Assembly (NCBI RefSeq): GCF_029945685.1
Contig: NZ_JAQSDA010000027.1
Location: forward strand, 124,001-188,000
Length of the DNA: 64,000 bases
Direction: 5' to 3'
DNA from: Polaromonas sp.
Lineage (GTDB): Bacteria > Pseudomonadota > Gammaproteobacteria > Burkholderiales > Burkholderiaceae_C
In this document: one piece after another, positions 41,241 to 48,805 of the stretch
Numbering within the stretch: the stretch's first letter is position 1
How the letters are laid out: the number at the start of each line of letters is the position of its first letter
Notes under the pieces: generated by a model
What the model saw: the letters and a program-made list of their open reading frames with translations, nothing else
What the model was told of the DNA's origin: nothing
The model's database searches: none
Position numbers and translations under genes: made by a program

Positions 41241-42224
41241 ATGCGCAAACACGTCCTGGTCTTTCGCGAACTGCCTCCGGACCAGCTGGCGCGCCTGCAG
41301 GCGCAGCACGAGGTGACCGTGGCCAACCCGCGTATCCCCGCCCAGCTGCCGGCGTTTCGCGCCGCGCTGGCCACGGCCGAAGCCCTGATCGGCGCGAGTT
41401 ACCCGGTGGATGAAGCCCTGCTTGCCGCCGCGCCGCGGCTACGGGTCATCTCCAGCGTCTCTGTCGGCGTGGACAACTACGCGCTGCCCGCCCTGGCGGC
41501 ACGCGGCATCCTGCTGTGCCACACGCCGGGCGTGCTCGACGAGACGGTGGCCGACACCGTGTTTGCCCTGCTGATGGCAACCAACCGGCGCATCGTCGAA
41601 CTGTCCAACCTGGTCCGCGACGGCGGCTGGACAAAAAACATCGGCGAAGAACTGTTCGGTGTTGACGTGCATGGCAAGACGCTGGGCCTGCTCGGCTTTG
41701 GCCGCATCGGACAGGCCATTGCGCGCCGGGCGGCGCTGGGCTTCGGCATGCCGGTGCTTTACCATGCGCGCCGGCCTGTCGACCTGGCGGTACAGGCGCC
41801 AGAGCTGCAGGGCCGTGCCCGGCACACGCCGCTGGACGCGCTGCTGGCGCGCGCCGACATCGTGGTGGCGATGCTGCCCCTGTCCGGCGAAACACGCGGC
41901 CTGATGGGTGCGCGGGAATTCGCGCTGATGAAAGCCGGCGCCATTTTTGTCAACGGCGGGCGCGGCGCCACCGTGCAGGAGGACGCCTTGCTGCAGGCGC
42001 TGGACCACGGCTCGCTGCGCGCCGCCGGGCTGGATGTTTTTGCCACCGAACCGCTGCCGATGGACTCGCCCCTGCGCCGCCATCCGAAAGTCACGGCCCT
42101 GCCGCACATCGGTTCGGCGACTTTCGAGACCCGGCATGCGATGGCCGAACTGGCCACCACCAGCTTGCTGCAGGCCCTGGCCGGCGAACGTCCAGCCGCG
42201 GTGTTCAACACCAGCGCGTCCTAG
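41241..42224 (+). CDS. D-isomer-specific 2-hydroxyacid dehydrogenase (2-ketogluconate/2-keto-6-phosphogluconate reductase type)
   Basis: 327 residues. NAD(P)-binding block GLLGFGRIGQAIARRAA (about residues 150-166) and the catalytic triad R241 (NGGRGATV), E270 (FATEPLP) and H289 (LPHIGSAT). The closest well-known relatives are GhrB/TkrA and KguD, which reduce 2-ketogluconate or its 6-phosphate. With the preceding kinase it would yield 6-phosphogluconate, feeding the Entner-Doudoroff pathway. Last gene of the operon, 14 bases after the kinase. Glyoxylate/hydroxypyruvate reductase is the alternative call. Confidence 0.88.
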   Translation: MRKHVLVFRELPPDQLARLQAQHEVTVANPRIPAQLPAFRAALATAEALIGASYPVDEALLAAAPRLRVISSVSVGVDNYALPALAARGILLCHTPGVLDETVADTVFALLMATNRRIVELSNLVRDGGWTKNIGEELFGVDVHGKTLGLLGFGRIGQAIARRAALGFGMPVLYHARRPVDLAVQAPELQGRARHTPLDALLARADIVVAMLPLSGETRGLMGAREFALMKAGAIFVNGGRGATVQEDALLQALDHGSLRAAGLDVFATEPLPMDSPLRRHPKVTALPHIGSATFETRHAMAELATTSLLQALAGERPAAVFNTSAS

Positions 42225-42250
42225 CTGGATCGCTTTCCGGCTGTTGCGGC

Positions 42251-42290
42251 GTTCAGGCGTTCAGGCGTTCAGGCGTTCAGGCGTTCAGGC
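42251..42290 (+). repeat. Tandem repeat, five perfect 8-bp units
   Basis: GTTCAGGC repeated five times in a row, 26 bases after the stop of the dehydrogenase gene. The unit is not a multiple of three, and copy number is likely to vary by slippage. No gene reads through it. Confidence 0.9.
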
Positions 42291-42334
42291 GCGTCAATTC
42301 ATAAGCAAATCTGCCAACAGCCCTTGTGTGGCGT

Positions 42335-42360
42335 GCGCTGGCAGCTATCGAAACAGGAGC
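42335..42360 (+). repeat. 26-bp interspersed element, copy 8
   Basis: Reads GCGC-TGGC-AGCTAT-CGAAACA-GGAGC. The last five bases are GGAGC rather than ATAGC, a variant shared with the copies at 56910 and 61256. Confidence 0.7.
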
Positions 42361-42483
42361 GATTCAGTCCGGCTTGAGTTCGGCCAGAACCGGCGCCCGC
42401 GCGCCGCATGCATCGCCCCATTGCATATTCCTCGCGCCGACACGTCAAACATCGACATGGCGACGCGCGTCGCGTCACCCCCC

Positions 42484-42582
42484 TTACATCGGCTGAGGCG
42501 TCGGCTGGACCTGACCCGGATTGGGCGGGGTGCTCATGGGCTGCACCGGTTCGGGCGGCGGCACGTTGGGGTCGGTGGCCAT
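42484..42582 (-). CDS. Possible 32-residue proline-rich peptide
   Basis: A frame of 32 codons from ATG (42582-42580) to TAA (42486-42484). The product begins MATDPNVPPPEPVQPM and is about one third proline. It follows the acidic Pro-rich ORF at 42608 on the same strand by 25 bases. No ribosome binding site is clear. It is the third in a run of small ORFs; coding status is uncertain. Confidence 0.3.
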   Translation of the reverse strand: MATDPNVPPPEPVQPMSTPPNPGQVQPTPQPM

Positions 42583-42607
42583 ACTTGGTTTTTTTTCAGA
42601 CACGTTC

Positions 42608-42916
42608 TTACTTTCCGGACGGTGCATGGGCCGGGGGCGGCGCCACCGGCTGGTCGAGTTCACGGATCATGCGCTCACCTTCGGGGTCGCGGCCGTCGGA
42701 GGGAATGTCGCGTTCGTTGCCGATTTGCGGCTCTTCGGACGGCAGCGCGAGCGCCGTGTCATTGGCTGCGCTGTCCACAGCCGGATTGCGCTGCGGCGTG
42801 CCGCTCGGGTCCACCGGCAGTGGCGGTGTGGGATCGTCGTTGCTGTCGTCGCCCGGCGTCACTGCCGGTTCGTCCGGCACTTCTTCGTCGGGCAGGGCCT
42901 TCGGTTCGGCATGCAT
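42608..42916 (-). CDS. Acidic, proline-rich hypothetical protein
   Basis: 102 residues, strongly acidic and rich in Pro, Asp and Glu (PDEEVPDEPAVTPGDDSNDD near the start; ERMIRELDQPVAPPPAHAP near the end), with no membrane span or recognisable fold; it is likely disordered. A strong GGGAGG ribosome binding site lies 8 bases before the ATG, and the start follows the stop of the small membrane ORF upstream by one base, so the two are translationally coupled. Related short proteins occur in Burkholderiales as far as I recall, without known function. Confidence 0.55.
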   Translation of the reverse strand: MHAEPKALPDEEVPDEPAVTPGDDSNDDPTPPLPVDPSGTPQRNPAVDSAANDTALALPSEEPQIGNERDIPSDGRDPEGERMIRELDQPVAPPPAHAPSGK

Positions 42917-42917
42917 C

Positions 42918-43070
42918 TCAGAACCCTCCCAGCGTCAGCGGCACGGTCTCGGTCACCACGGCCGCCGCGGCAGCCATGCTGGCGCAGACGGTGGTGAGGT
43001 AGGCGACGTAGGCCGCGGCGATGCGGCGGGCCCGGCGGGGCTTGAAAGGGGTGGCTGTGGGCAGGTTCAT
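42918..43070 (-). CDS. Small single-span membrane protein (50 residues; 59 from an upstream ATG)
   Basis: From ATG 43070, preceded by GAGGA at 7 bases, to TGA 42918. An in-frame ATG at 43097 would add nine residues. Product: MNLPTATPFKPRRARRIAA, a basic stretch, then one hydrophobic segment (AYVAYLTTVCASMAAAAAVV) and a short tail ending LTLGGF. Basic-in topology fits an inner-membrane peptide. It directly precedes, and is coupled with, the acidic Pro-rich gene. It is 112 bases downstream of the ZIP transporter gene on the same strand. Confidence 0.5.
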   Translation of the reverse strand: MNLPTATPFKPRRARRIAAAYVAYLTTVCASMAAAAAVVTETVPLTLGGF

Positions 43071-43182
43071 GGCGGCGTCCTCGAAGAATGCCTTCATGAT
43101 GGCTGCGCCCGGGCGCCGCGCCTATAGGCTGCGATGCACTGTGTTTGTCAGTGTCCGGCTGACATGGCCGTCCACCAGCCGC

Positions 43183-44055
43183 TCAATGCGAGGAATGCGC
43201 CAGCCCGCTGACCAGCGTGACCAGGGCAATGCCCACACCCAGCCAGGCAATCTGTGCGAGTGTCTCGCGGGCCGTCAGCCGTTTTTGCAGCTGCGGTATC
43301 AGGTCGGCCAGTGCCACATACACAAAGCTGCTGGAGGCCACCACCAGAAAATACGGCAGCCAGTCGTGCAGCATGTCCACCAGCGCGTAACCGATCAGGC
43401 CACCCAGGGCGGTCACGGCGCCGGCCAGCGACACCTTGATCAGGGCCGCGCTGCGGTTGCTGGAGGTGTGGCGCAGCACCACCAGGTCACCCATGTGGTG
43501 CGGCACTTCATGCGCCAGCACAGCCAGCGCGGTGATCACGCCCAGGCGCGTGTCGGCAACAAAGGCCGAAGCAATCAGGATGCCGTCACCGAAGGCATGC
43601 ACGCTGTCGCCGGTCAGCACCGCCCAGCTGCCCGATCGGGCGGAATGGCCGTGGTGGTGGTGCGGGTGGCCTTGCTCCAGCGGACCGGGCGCGGTGTTGA
43701 CGTGTTCGGCGCGTCCGGAGTTGCCCGAGCGCAGCGGCGCGAGCAGAGGGCCCGCATCGTCCTGGCCCTGCGGGTCATGGTGCTCATGGCCATGGTGGTA
43801 CAGCTCGGCCTTGTCGAGCAGGAAGAAAAACACCAGCCCGACCAGCAAGGTGGCAAACAGCTCCTGCGCACCGGCCTGGCTCTCGAAGGCCTCGGGCAGC
43901 AGGTGCATGAAGGCGGTGGCCAGCAACGCACCGGCAGCCAGGCTGAGCATGTGGTTGGTGTAGCGGGCCAGCACCCCAAAGCTGAGCAGGGCCGCCAGCC
44001 ACACGCTGCCGATGCCGGCAGCCAGCGTGCCCGTCAAAATTGCTATCAATGTCAT
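43183..44055 (-). CDS. ZIP-family metal transporter
   Basis: 290 residues, about eight membrane spans. A His-rich cytosolic loop (HHGHEHHDPQGQDD and HPHHHHGH, residues 87-140) is typical of zinc or iron transporters. Metal-binding helices are conserved: DSVHAFGDGILIASAF (span IV, HxxxD) and AHEVPHHMGD (span V, HExxHH-type). NHMLSLAAGALLATAFMHLLPEAFE marks the ZIP start. It probably imports zinc or another divalent metal, though direction cannot be read. The start codon lies inside a 26-bp interspersed element at 44042-44067. Confidence 0.92.
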   Translation of the reverse strand: MTLIAILTGTLAAGIGSVWLAALLSFGVLARYTNHMLSLAAGALLATAFMHLLPEAFESQAGAQELFATLLVGLVFFFLLDKAELYHHGHEHHDPQGQDDAGPLLAPLRSGNSGRAEHVNTAPGPLEQGHPHHHHGHSARSGSWAVLTGDSVHAFGDGILIASAFVADTRLGVITALAVLAHEVPHHMGDLVVLRHTSSNRSAALIKVSLAGAVTALGGLIGYALVDMLHDWLPYFLVVASSSFVYVALADLIPQLQKRLTARETLAQIAWLGVGIALVTLVSGLAHSSH

Positions 44056-44067
44056 AGCTGCTCACGC
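44042..44067 (-). repeat. 26-bp interspersed element, copy 9 (over the ZIP start codon)
   Basis: On the minus strand reads GCGT-GAGC-AGCTAT-GACATTG-ATAGC. The ATG of the ZIP gene is formed by the element itself (AGCTATGAC), and codons 1-4 or so come from it. Confidence 0.65.
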
Positions 44068-44119
44068 CCGATCTGTATGGGCTGAAGCCCGAAAACGTTG
44101 TAAAAACTCGCCCGAAACG

Positions 44120-44153
44120 CAAAAAAGCCGCCGCACATTGCTGTGGGGCGGCT
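44120..44153 (-). terminator. Terminator of the dienelactone hydrolase-like gene
   Basis: On the minus strand AGCCGCC (from 44153) pairs with GGCGGCT, then TTTTTTGCG follows. It lies about 20 bases past the stop codon of the gene at 44174. Confidence 0.75.
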
Positions 44154-44173
44154 CCGTGCCGGGCGGGCTTGAG

Positions 44174-45073
44174 TTAAGCGACGCCGTTGGCCTTGAACCA
44201 CGCCAGAGCGCGTTTCCAGCCGTCTTCTGCCGGCTCCTTGCGGAAACTCGGGCGGTAGTCGGCGTGGAAAGCGTGCGGGGCATCAGGGTACACCACAAAC
44301 CGCGAGGCCTTCGCCGCGGCACTGCCGCTGGCCAAAGCCACTTTCATCTTATCAACCGTGTCAAGGGGGATGCCGCTGTCCTGGCCCCCGTACAGGCCAA
44401 GCACCGGGCCGTTCAGGATGGGGGCAATGTCGACCGGGTGTTTGGGCGTCAGCGGCGTGCTGGCACCGACCAGGCGGCCGTACCAGGCCACGCCGGCCTT
44501 GACAGCGGGGTTGTGCGCGCTGTACAGCCAGGTGATACGGCCACCCCAGCAAAAGCCGGTGATGCCCACCTTGGCGGTATCGCCGCCGTTGGCCCCCGCC
44601 CACTTCACCGCGCCGTCAAGGTCGGCCATGACCTGGCCATCCGGCACCTTGGAGACGACCTCGGTCATCAGCTTGGCCATCTCGCCGTACTGCGAGGGGT
44701 CGCCCTGGCGCGCATAGAGCTCGGGCGCAATCGCCAGGTAACCGGCCTTGGCAAAACGACGGACGGTGTCGGCAATGTATTCATGCACGCCAAAAATTTC
44801 CTGGATCACCAGGATCACCGGCAGGCCGGTTTTGCCGGCGGGCGCGGCGTAATAGGCAGGCACCTTGAAACCGTTGACTTCGAACGAGGTTTCGCCGGCC
44901 TTCAGGCCCTCGGCAGACGTCTTGATCGCTGTCTGCGCCATGATCGGCAGGGCCGTGGCGGCATAACCGACACCGAGGGCCGCCTTCAGCGCCGTGCGGC
45001 GGGTGGCGCCGTTTTCGGTGCTCTGGCCGGGAAGCAGGGAGTCAAACTCGGATTTCTGGTCGCTGTGGAGCAT
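44174..45073 (-). CDS. Dienelactone hydrolase-family protein, exported
   Basis: 299 residues from ATG 45073. A hydrophobic export signal with an RR pair (ATRRTALKAALGVGYAATAL, near residues 23-42) is followed by the alpha/beta-hydrolase domain. The catalytic set is visible: Cys nucleophile in GITGFCWGGR, Asp in YGGQDSGIP, His in DAPHAFHADYRPSF. VILVIQEIFGVHEYIADTVRRFAKAGY is the family's front block. True dienelactone hydrolases act in the cytosol on chloroaromatic breakdown products; this exported form probably has another ester or lactone substrate. Confidence 0.88.
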   Translation of the reverse strand: MLHSDQKSEFDSLLPGQSTENGATRRTALKAALGVGYAATALPIMAQTAIKTSAEGLKAGETSFEVNGFKVPAYYAAPAGKTGLPVILVIQEIFGVHEYIADTVRRFAKAGYLAIAPELYARQGDPSQYGEMAKLMTEVVSKVPDGQVMADLDGAVKWAGANGGDTAKVGITGFCWGGRITWLYSAHNPAVKAGVAWYGRLVGASTPLTPKHPVDIAPILNGPVLGLYGGQDSGIPLDTVDKMKVALASGSAAAKASRFVVYPDAPHAFHADYRPSFRKEPAEDGWKRALAWFKANGVA

Positions 45074-45244
45074 GGCGGATTCCTCAATAGCTGGGTTGAT
45101 GGGATGTGAAAGGGACGTGAAACGGGCTGGGCTGGTATAGCAGTCGGAGTCTAGGCGGTCACAGAAGTTCTTGCCGGTGCAGGGAATTACCAACGGGTTT
45201 TCCCCGCCCTCTCCCCGGCTGCTTCGGGACGCCGGCCTGCGGAG

Positions 45245-48076
45245 TCAGTGCGCCTTTTCCCAGTTCGGACCGATGCCGATCTCGGCCAGCAGCGGTACCT
45301 TCAGGTCGGCCACCCCGGCCATCAGGCGCGGAATTTCGTGGCGCACCCACTCGACCTCGGCCTCGGGCACCTCGAACACCAGCTCGTCGTGCACCTGCAT
45401 GATCATTTTGGTGGCGCGCTTTTCGGCATCGAGCACGTCCTGCACCTTGACCATGCTGAGCTTGATCAGGTCGGCCGCCGTGCCCTGCATGGGCGCGTTG
45501 ATGGCCTGCCGCTCCGCCGCCTTTTTGCGCGGGCCATTGCCGCCATTGATCTCGGGCAGGTAAAGCCGCCGGCCAAAGACGGTCTCGACAAAATGGTTCT
45601 TCTGGGCAAACACCACGGTCTGCTCCATGTAGTTCTTCACGCCCGGGTAACGCTGGAAATACCTGTCGATGTAGGCGGCTGCGGCCTTGGTCTCGATGCC
45701 CAGGTTGCGCGCCAGGCCGAAACTGCTCATGCCGTAGATCAGGCCGAAGTTGATGACCTTGGCGTAGCGGCGCTGCTCGTTGCTGACCTGGTCCAGGGCG
45801 ACGCCAAACACCTCGGCGGCGGTCGCGCGGTGCACGTCCAGGCCGTCGGTGAAGGCACGCAGCAGCGCTTCGTCGCCGCTCAGGTGGGCCATGATGCGCA
45901 GCTCGATCTGCGAGTAGTCGGCGCTGGCGATCAGGCAACCGGGGGGGGCCACAAAAGCCTCGCGCACGCGCCGGCCCTCCGGCGTGCGCACCGGGATATT
46001 CTGCAGGTTGGGGTCGTTGCTCGACAGGCGCCCGGTCACGGCGACGGCCTGCGCGTAATGGGTGTGCACCCTGCCGGTACGCGGCAGCGCGAGCTGGGCC
46101 AGCTTGTCGGTGTAGGTTCCCTTGAGTTTGGAGAGCGAGCGGTGTTCCAGCAGCTTGGCCGGCAGTGGGTAATCCTCGGCGAGTTTTTCCAGCACTTCCT
46201 CGTCGGTGCTGCGCGCGCCGCTCGGGGTTTTCTTGATCACCGGCATGCCCAGCTTGTCGAAAAAGATCTCACCCAGCTGTTTCGGACTGCCCAGGTTGAA
46301 GGGCTGGCCGGCAATCTCGTAAGCCTCGGCTTCAAGCTGCAGGATGCGCTGGCCCAGCTCATGGCTCTGCGCCGCCAGCATGGGCGCATCAATCAGCACG
46401 CCGTTGCGCTCGATGCGGTACAGCGCTTCGCTGCTGCGCATTTCCAGTTCGTAGATGAAACGCAGCTTGCCGTCGGCCTGCAGCCGCGGCCAGAGCACGC
46501 GGTGCACGTCCAGGGTCTGGTCCGAGTCTTCGCACGAGTATTCGGCGGCCTTGGCGATGTCGACCTGGTTGAACTTGATCTGGTGCGCGCCCTTGCCGCA
46601 CAGGTCTTCGTAGTTGATGCCGCTGCGCCCCACATGGCGCTCGGCCAGGCTGGCCAGGCCGTGCGGCTTGTGAACTTCCAGCACATAACTCTGCAACATG
46701 GTGTCGTGGGCGTAACCCTGCACCTCGATGCCATGGTTGGCAAACACATGGCGGTCGTATTTGACGTGTTGTCCGAGCTTGGCTTTGGCAGGGTTTTCCA
46801 GCCAGGGCTTCAGGCGTGCCAGCACCTCATCGCGCGGCAGTTGCGACGGCGCATCGGGGTAGTCGTGCGTCAGCGGAATGTAGGCCGCCTCGCCCGGGGT
46901 GACACTGAAACTCAGGCCGACGATCTGCGCCAGCATTTCGTCGAGCGAGGTGGTCTCGGTGTCGAGGGCCACCAGTTCGGCGGCTTCGATTTTTGCCAGC
47001 CAGGCGTCGAACATCGGCCAGTCGAGCACGGTGTCGTAGCGCAGGTTGGTGGTCCGCTCGGCCAGCGGGGTGGCCAGAAAGGCCGGCTCGTCAAACAGCC
47101 CCGGCTCGTCAGGCGACGCTGTGGCCGCGGCCGCCGCGCGGTCCTGGCGGTGGGTGTCGGGTCCGGCCGGCAGCTCGGCCGGGGCATTCTGGGTGTCCAG
47201 GCCGCGGACCAGTCCCTTGAACCCGTACTTGTCATAAAAAGCCTTCAAGGCCTCCGTCTGCTGTGCGCCGACAGCTATGTTATCCATAGCAGGCAGGCCC
47301 TCGATGTAAGCCTGCAGCTCGCAGTCTTTCTTGATGGTCAGCAGCTCGCGACCCCGGGGCAGCCAGTCGAGCGACTGGCGCAGGTTGTCGCCGACCACGC
47401 CCTTGATTTCGCCGGCACGCGCCACCAGCGCGTCGAGCGAGCCGTATTCGAGCAGCCACTTCACCGCCGTCTTCGGCCCGACCTTGGGCACGCCGGGCAC
47501 GTTGTCCACGGCGTCGCCGACCAGGGTCTGGTAGTCCACCATCAGACGCGGCGGCACGCCGAACTCGGACTCGACGCCGGCCAGGTCGCGCCGGCGGTCG
47601 TTCATGGTGTCGATCACCGTGATGTTTTCATCGACCAGCTGGCTCAGGTCCTTGTCGCCGCTGGAGATGATGACTTCAATGCCCTGCTGCGACGCCATGC
47701 AGGCGAGCGTGCCGATCACGTCGTCGGCTTCCACCCCGGGCACATCCAGCACCTTCCAGCCCAGCAGGCGCACCACCTCGTGGATGGGCTCGACCTGGCT
47801 GCGCAAATCGTCGGGCATGGGCGAACGCTGCGCCTTGTACTCGGGGTAAAGCGCATCGCGAAAGGTCGGGCCCTTGGCGTCGAACACACAGGCGGCAAAG
47901 TCGGCGCGCACGTCCTTGCGCAGCTTCTGCATCATGTTGACCATGCCGCGAATGGCGCCGGTGGCGGGGCTTTGCGGGTTGCCGGGGTCGGCGCGCAGGT
48001 CGGGCATCGCATGGAAAGCGCGGTAAAGATAGCTGGAGCCATCCACCAGCAGCAGTGTTTTTTTGTCGGTGCTCAT
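45245..48076 (-). CDS. polA: DNA polymerase I
   Basis: 943 residues. 5' nuclease domain (1-290; LLLVDGSSYLYRAFHAMP, GVEADDVIGTLA), 3'-5' proofreading domain (about 340-530; LVALDTETTSLDEMLAQIVG keeps the DxE pair), and polymerase domain with motif A SADYSQIELRIMAHLSGD, motif B RRYAKVINFGLIYGMSSFG and motif C MQVHDELVFEV. It fills gaps in replication and repair. A 26-bp interspersed element at 47265-47290 encodes MDNIAVGA in the 5' nuclease part, near residues 263-270. The gene is monocistronic with a MITE-like element directly upstream. Confidence 0.97.
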   Translation of the reverse strand: MSTDKKTLLLVDGSSYLYRAFHAMPDLRADPGNPQSPATGAIRGMVNMMQKLRKDVRADFAACVFDAKGPTFRDALYPEYKAQRSPMPDDLRSQVEPIHEVVRLLGWKVLDVPGVEADDVIGTLACMASQQGIEVIISSGDKDLSQLVDENITVIDTMNDRRRDLAGVESEFGVPPRLMVDYQTLVGDAVDNVPGVPKVGPKTAVKWLLEYGSLDALVARAGEIKGVVGDNLRQSLDWLPRGRELLTIKKDCELQAYIEGLPAMDNIAVGAQQTEALKAFYDKYGFKGLVRGLDTQNAPAELPAGPDTHRQDRAAAAATASPDEPGLFDEPAFLATPLAERTTNLRYDTVLDWPMFDAWLAKIEAAELVALDTETTSLDEMLAQIVGLSFSVTPGEAAYIPLTHDYPDAPSQLPRDEVLARLKPWLENPAKAKLGQHVKYDRHVFANHGIEVQGYAHDTMLQSYVLEVHKPHGLASLAERHVGRSGINYEDLCGKGAHQIKFNQVDIAKAAEYSCEDSDQTLDVHRVLWPRLQADGKLRFIYELEMRSSEALYRIERNGVLIDAPMLAAQSHELGQRILQLEAEAYEIAGQPFNLGSPKQLGEIFFDKLGMPVIKKTPSGARSTDEEVLEKLAEDYPLPAKLLEHRSLSKLKGTYTDKLAQLALPRTGRVHTHYAQAVAVTGRLSSNDPNLQNIPVRTPEGRRVREAFVAPPGCLIASADYSQIELRIMAHLSGDEALLRAFTDGLDVHRATAAEVFGVALDQVSNEQRRYAKVINFGLIYGMSSFGLARNLGIETKAAAAYIDRYFQRYPGVKNYMEQTVVFAQKNHFVETVFGRRLYLPEINGGNGPRKKAAERQAINAPMQGTAADLIKLSMVKVQDVLDAEKRATKMIMQVHDELVFEVPEAEVEWVRHEIPRLMAGVADLKVPLLAEIGIGPNWEKAH
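47265..47290 (+). repeat. 26-bp interspersed element, copy 10 (inside polA)
   Basis: Plus strand reads GCGC-CGAC-AGCTAT-GTTATCC-ATAGC. The polA gene reads the opposite strand through it as AMDNIAVGA without a stop. Confidence 0.7.
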
Positions 48077-48080
48077 GGCC

Positions 48081-48347
48081 AGGGCCTGTTCACACTATTG
48101 ATGCAAGTGCGAATATGGTTAAAACAGCGCCAATCCAGGCGCGCGACGACACTCAGCCTGGGCGGCTGAGCCAGGAGTGCAACAACGAATGGTGCTGTTT
48201 TAACCATATTCCCTTCGGGTTGCGGCCAAAAAGGCCATGCGCAGCGTTGCAAAGCCTTACCGGGCGCCAGCCCGGCTGCATTTTGCGCCTCGCGCGTGAC
48301 CTTTTTGAATCGCAACGCATCTTCCATAAATAGTGTGAGCAGGCCCT
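48081..48347. mobile_element. MITE-like element with terminal and internal inverted repeats
   Basis: 267 bp bounded by AGGGCCTGTTCACACTAT and its inverted match ATAGTGTGAGCAGGCCCT (17 of 18). Inside is a second, perfect 18-bp pair: GAATATGGTTAAAACAGC (48111-48128) and its complement (48194-48211). It encodes no protein of its own; short frames in it look like translations of repeat sequence. It lies four bases upstream of the polA start codon and before the DUF2782 gene, so it forms most of both promoter regions. No target duplication is visible. Confidence 0.6.
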
Positions 48348-48406
48348 AGATTGTCACCGTTTTGCCGGCCCTATCCACGGGGGTGCCGGCCCCCTACAAT
48401 GCAGGC

Positions 48407-48772
48407 ATGCAACACCCTCTTCGCTCCCTTCTGTTCGCCGCCACGGCTGTTCTGGCCTGTGCCCCCGTGCTGGCCCAGACGGCGGCGCCTGCCCCGGCAG
48501 CGGCACCTGCGCAAGCCCTGCCGCCCGGCACCAACCCGGTCAGCAGCCGGCCCGAGCCGGCCATCCAGCGCATCCGCACGGAAGACGCCGGCTCTCGCAT
48601 TGACGAAGTGCGTGTGGGTGGCGAGACACAAAGCATCACCGTGCAGCCCAAAGCCAATGTACCGGCCTACGAGGTGCTGCCCTCCGACGCCACCAAGGGC
48701 GGCGGCACCGCACCGTCCACCTCGGGCGCCGGCAGCACCGGCAAACGTGTCTGGAACGTGCTCAAGTTCTAG
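48407..48772 (+). CDS. DUF2782-like periplasmic protein
   Basis: 121 residues from ATG 48407. A signal peptide (MQHPLRSLLFAATAVLACAP, cleavage near LAQ) is followed by an Ala/Pro-rich stretch and a small domain with IQRIRTEDAGSRIDEVRVGGETQSITVQP, which matches the DUF2782 pattern as I know it (a short beta protein found between polA and thrB in Betaproteobacteria). The function is unknown. thrB starts 33 bases later. Confidence 0.8.
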   Translation: MQHPLRSLLFAATAVLACAPVLAQTAAPAPAAAPAQALPPGTNPVSSRPEPAIQRIRTEDAGSRIDEVRVGGETQSITVQPKANVPAYEVLPSDATKGGGTAPSTSGAGSTGKRVWNVLKF

Positions 48773-48805
48773 TTTTTTCTTCAGTTTTCAGTTTCCGTTT
48801 CAGGC

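Noticed and set aside
42230..43127. Several plus-strand frames across the region opposite the small acidic ORF
   Set aside because: They run through the 8-bp tandem repeat and a 26-bp element and lack ribosome binding sites; the minus strand has well-spaced starts and ribosome binding sites.
45248..48169. Very long open frame (over 900 codons) on the strand opposite polA
   Set aside because: It mirrors polA, has no family features and arises from GC-rich codon use; the minus strand carries all DNA polymerase I motifs.
48055..48333. Two overlapping short ORFs upstream of polA
   Set aside because: Both are translations of the MITE-like inverted repeats; such frames have no domain or translation signals.
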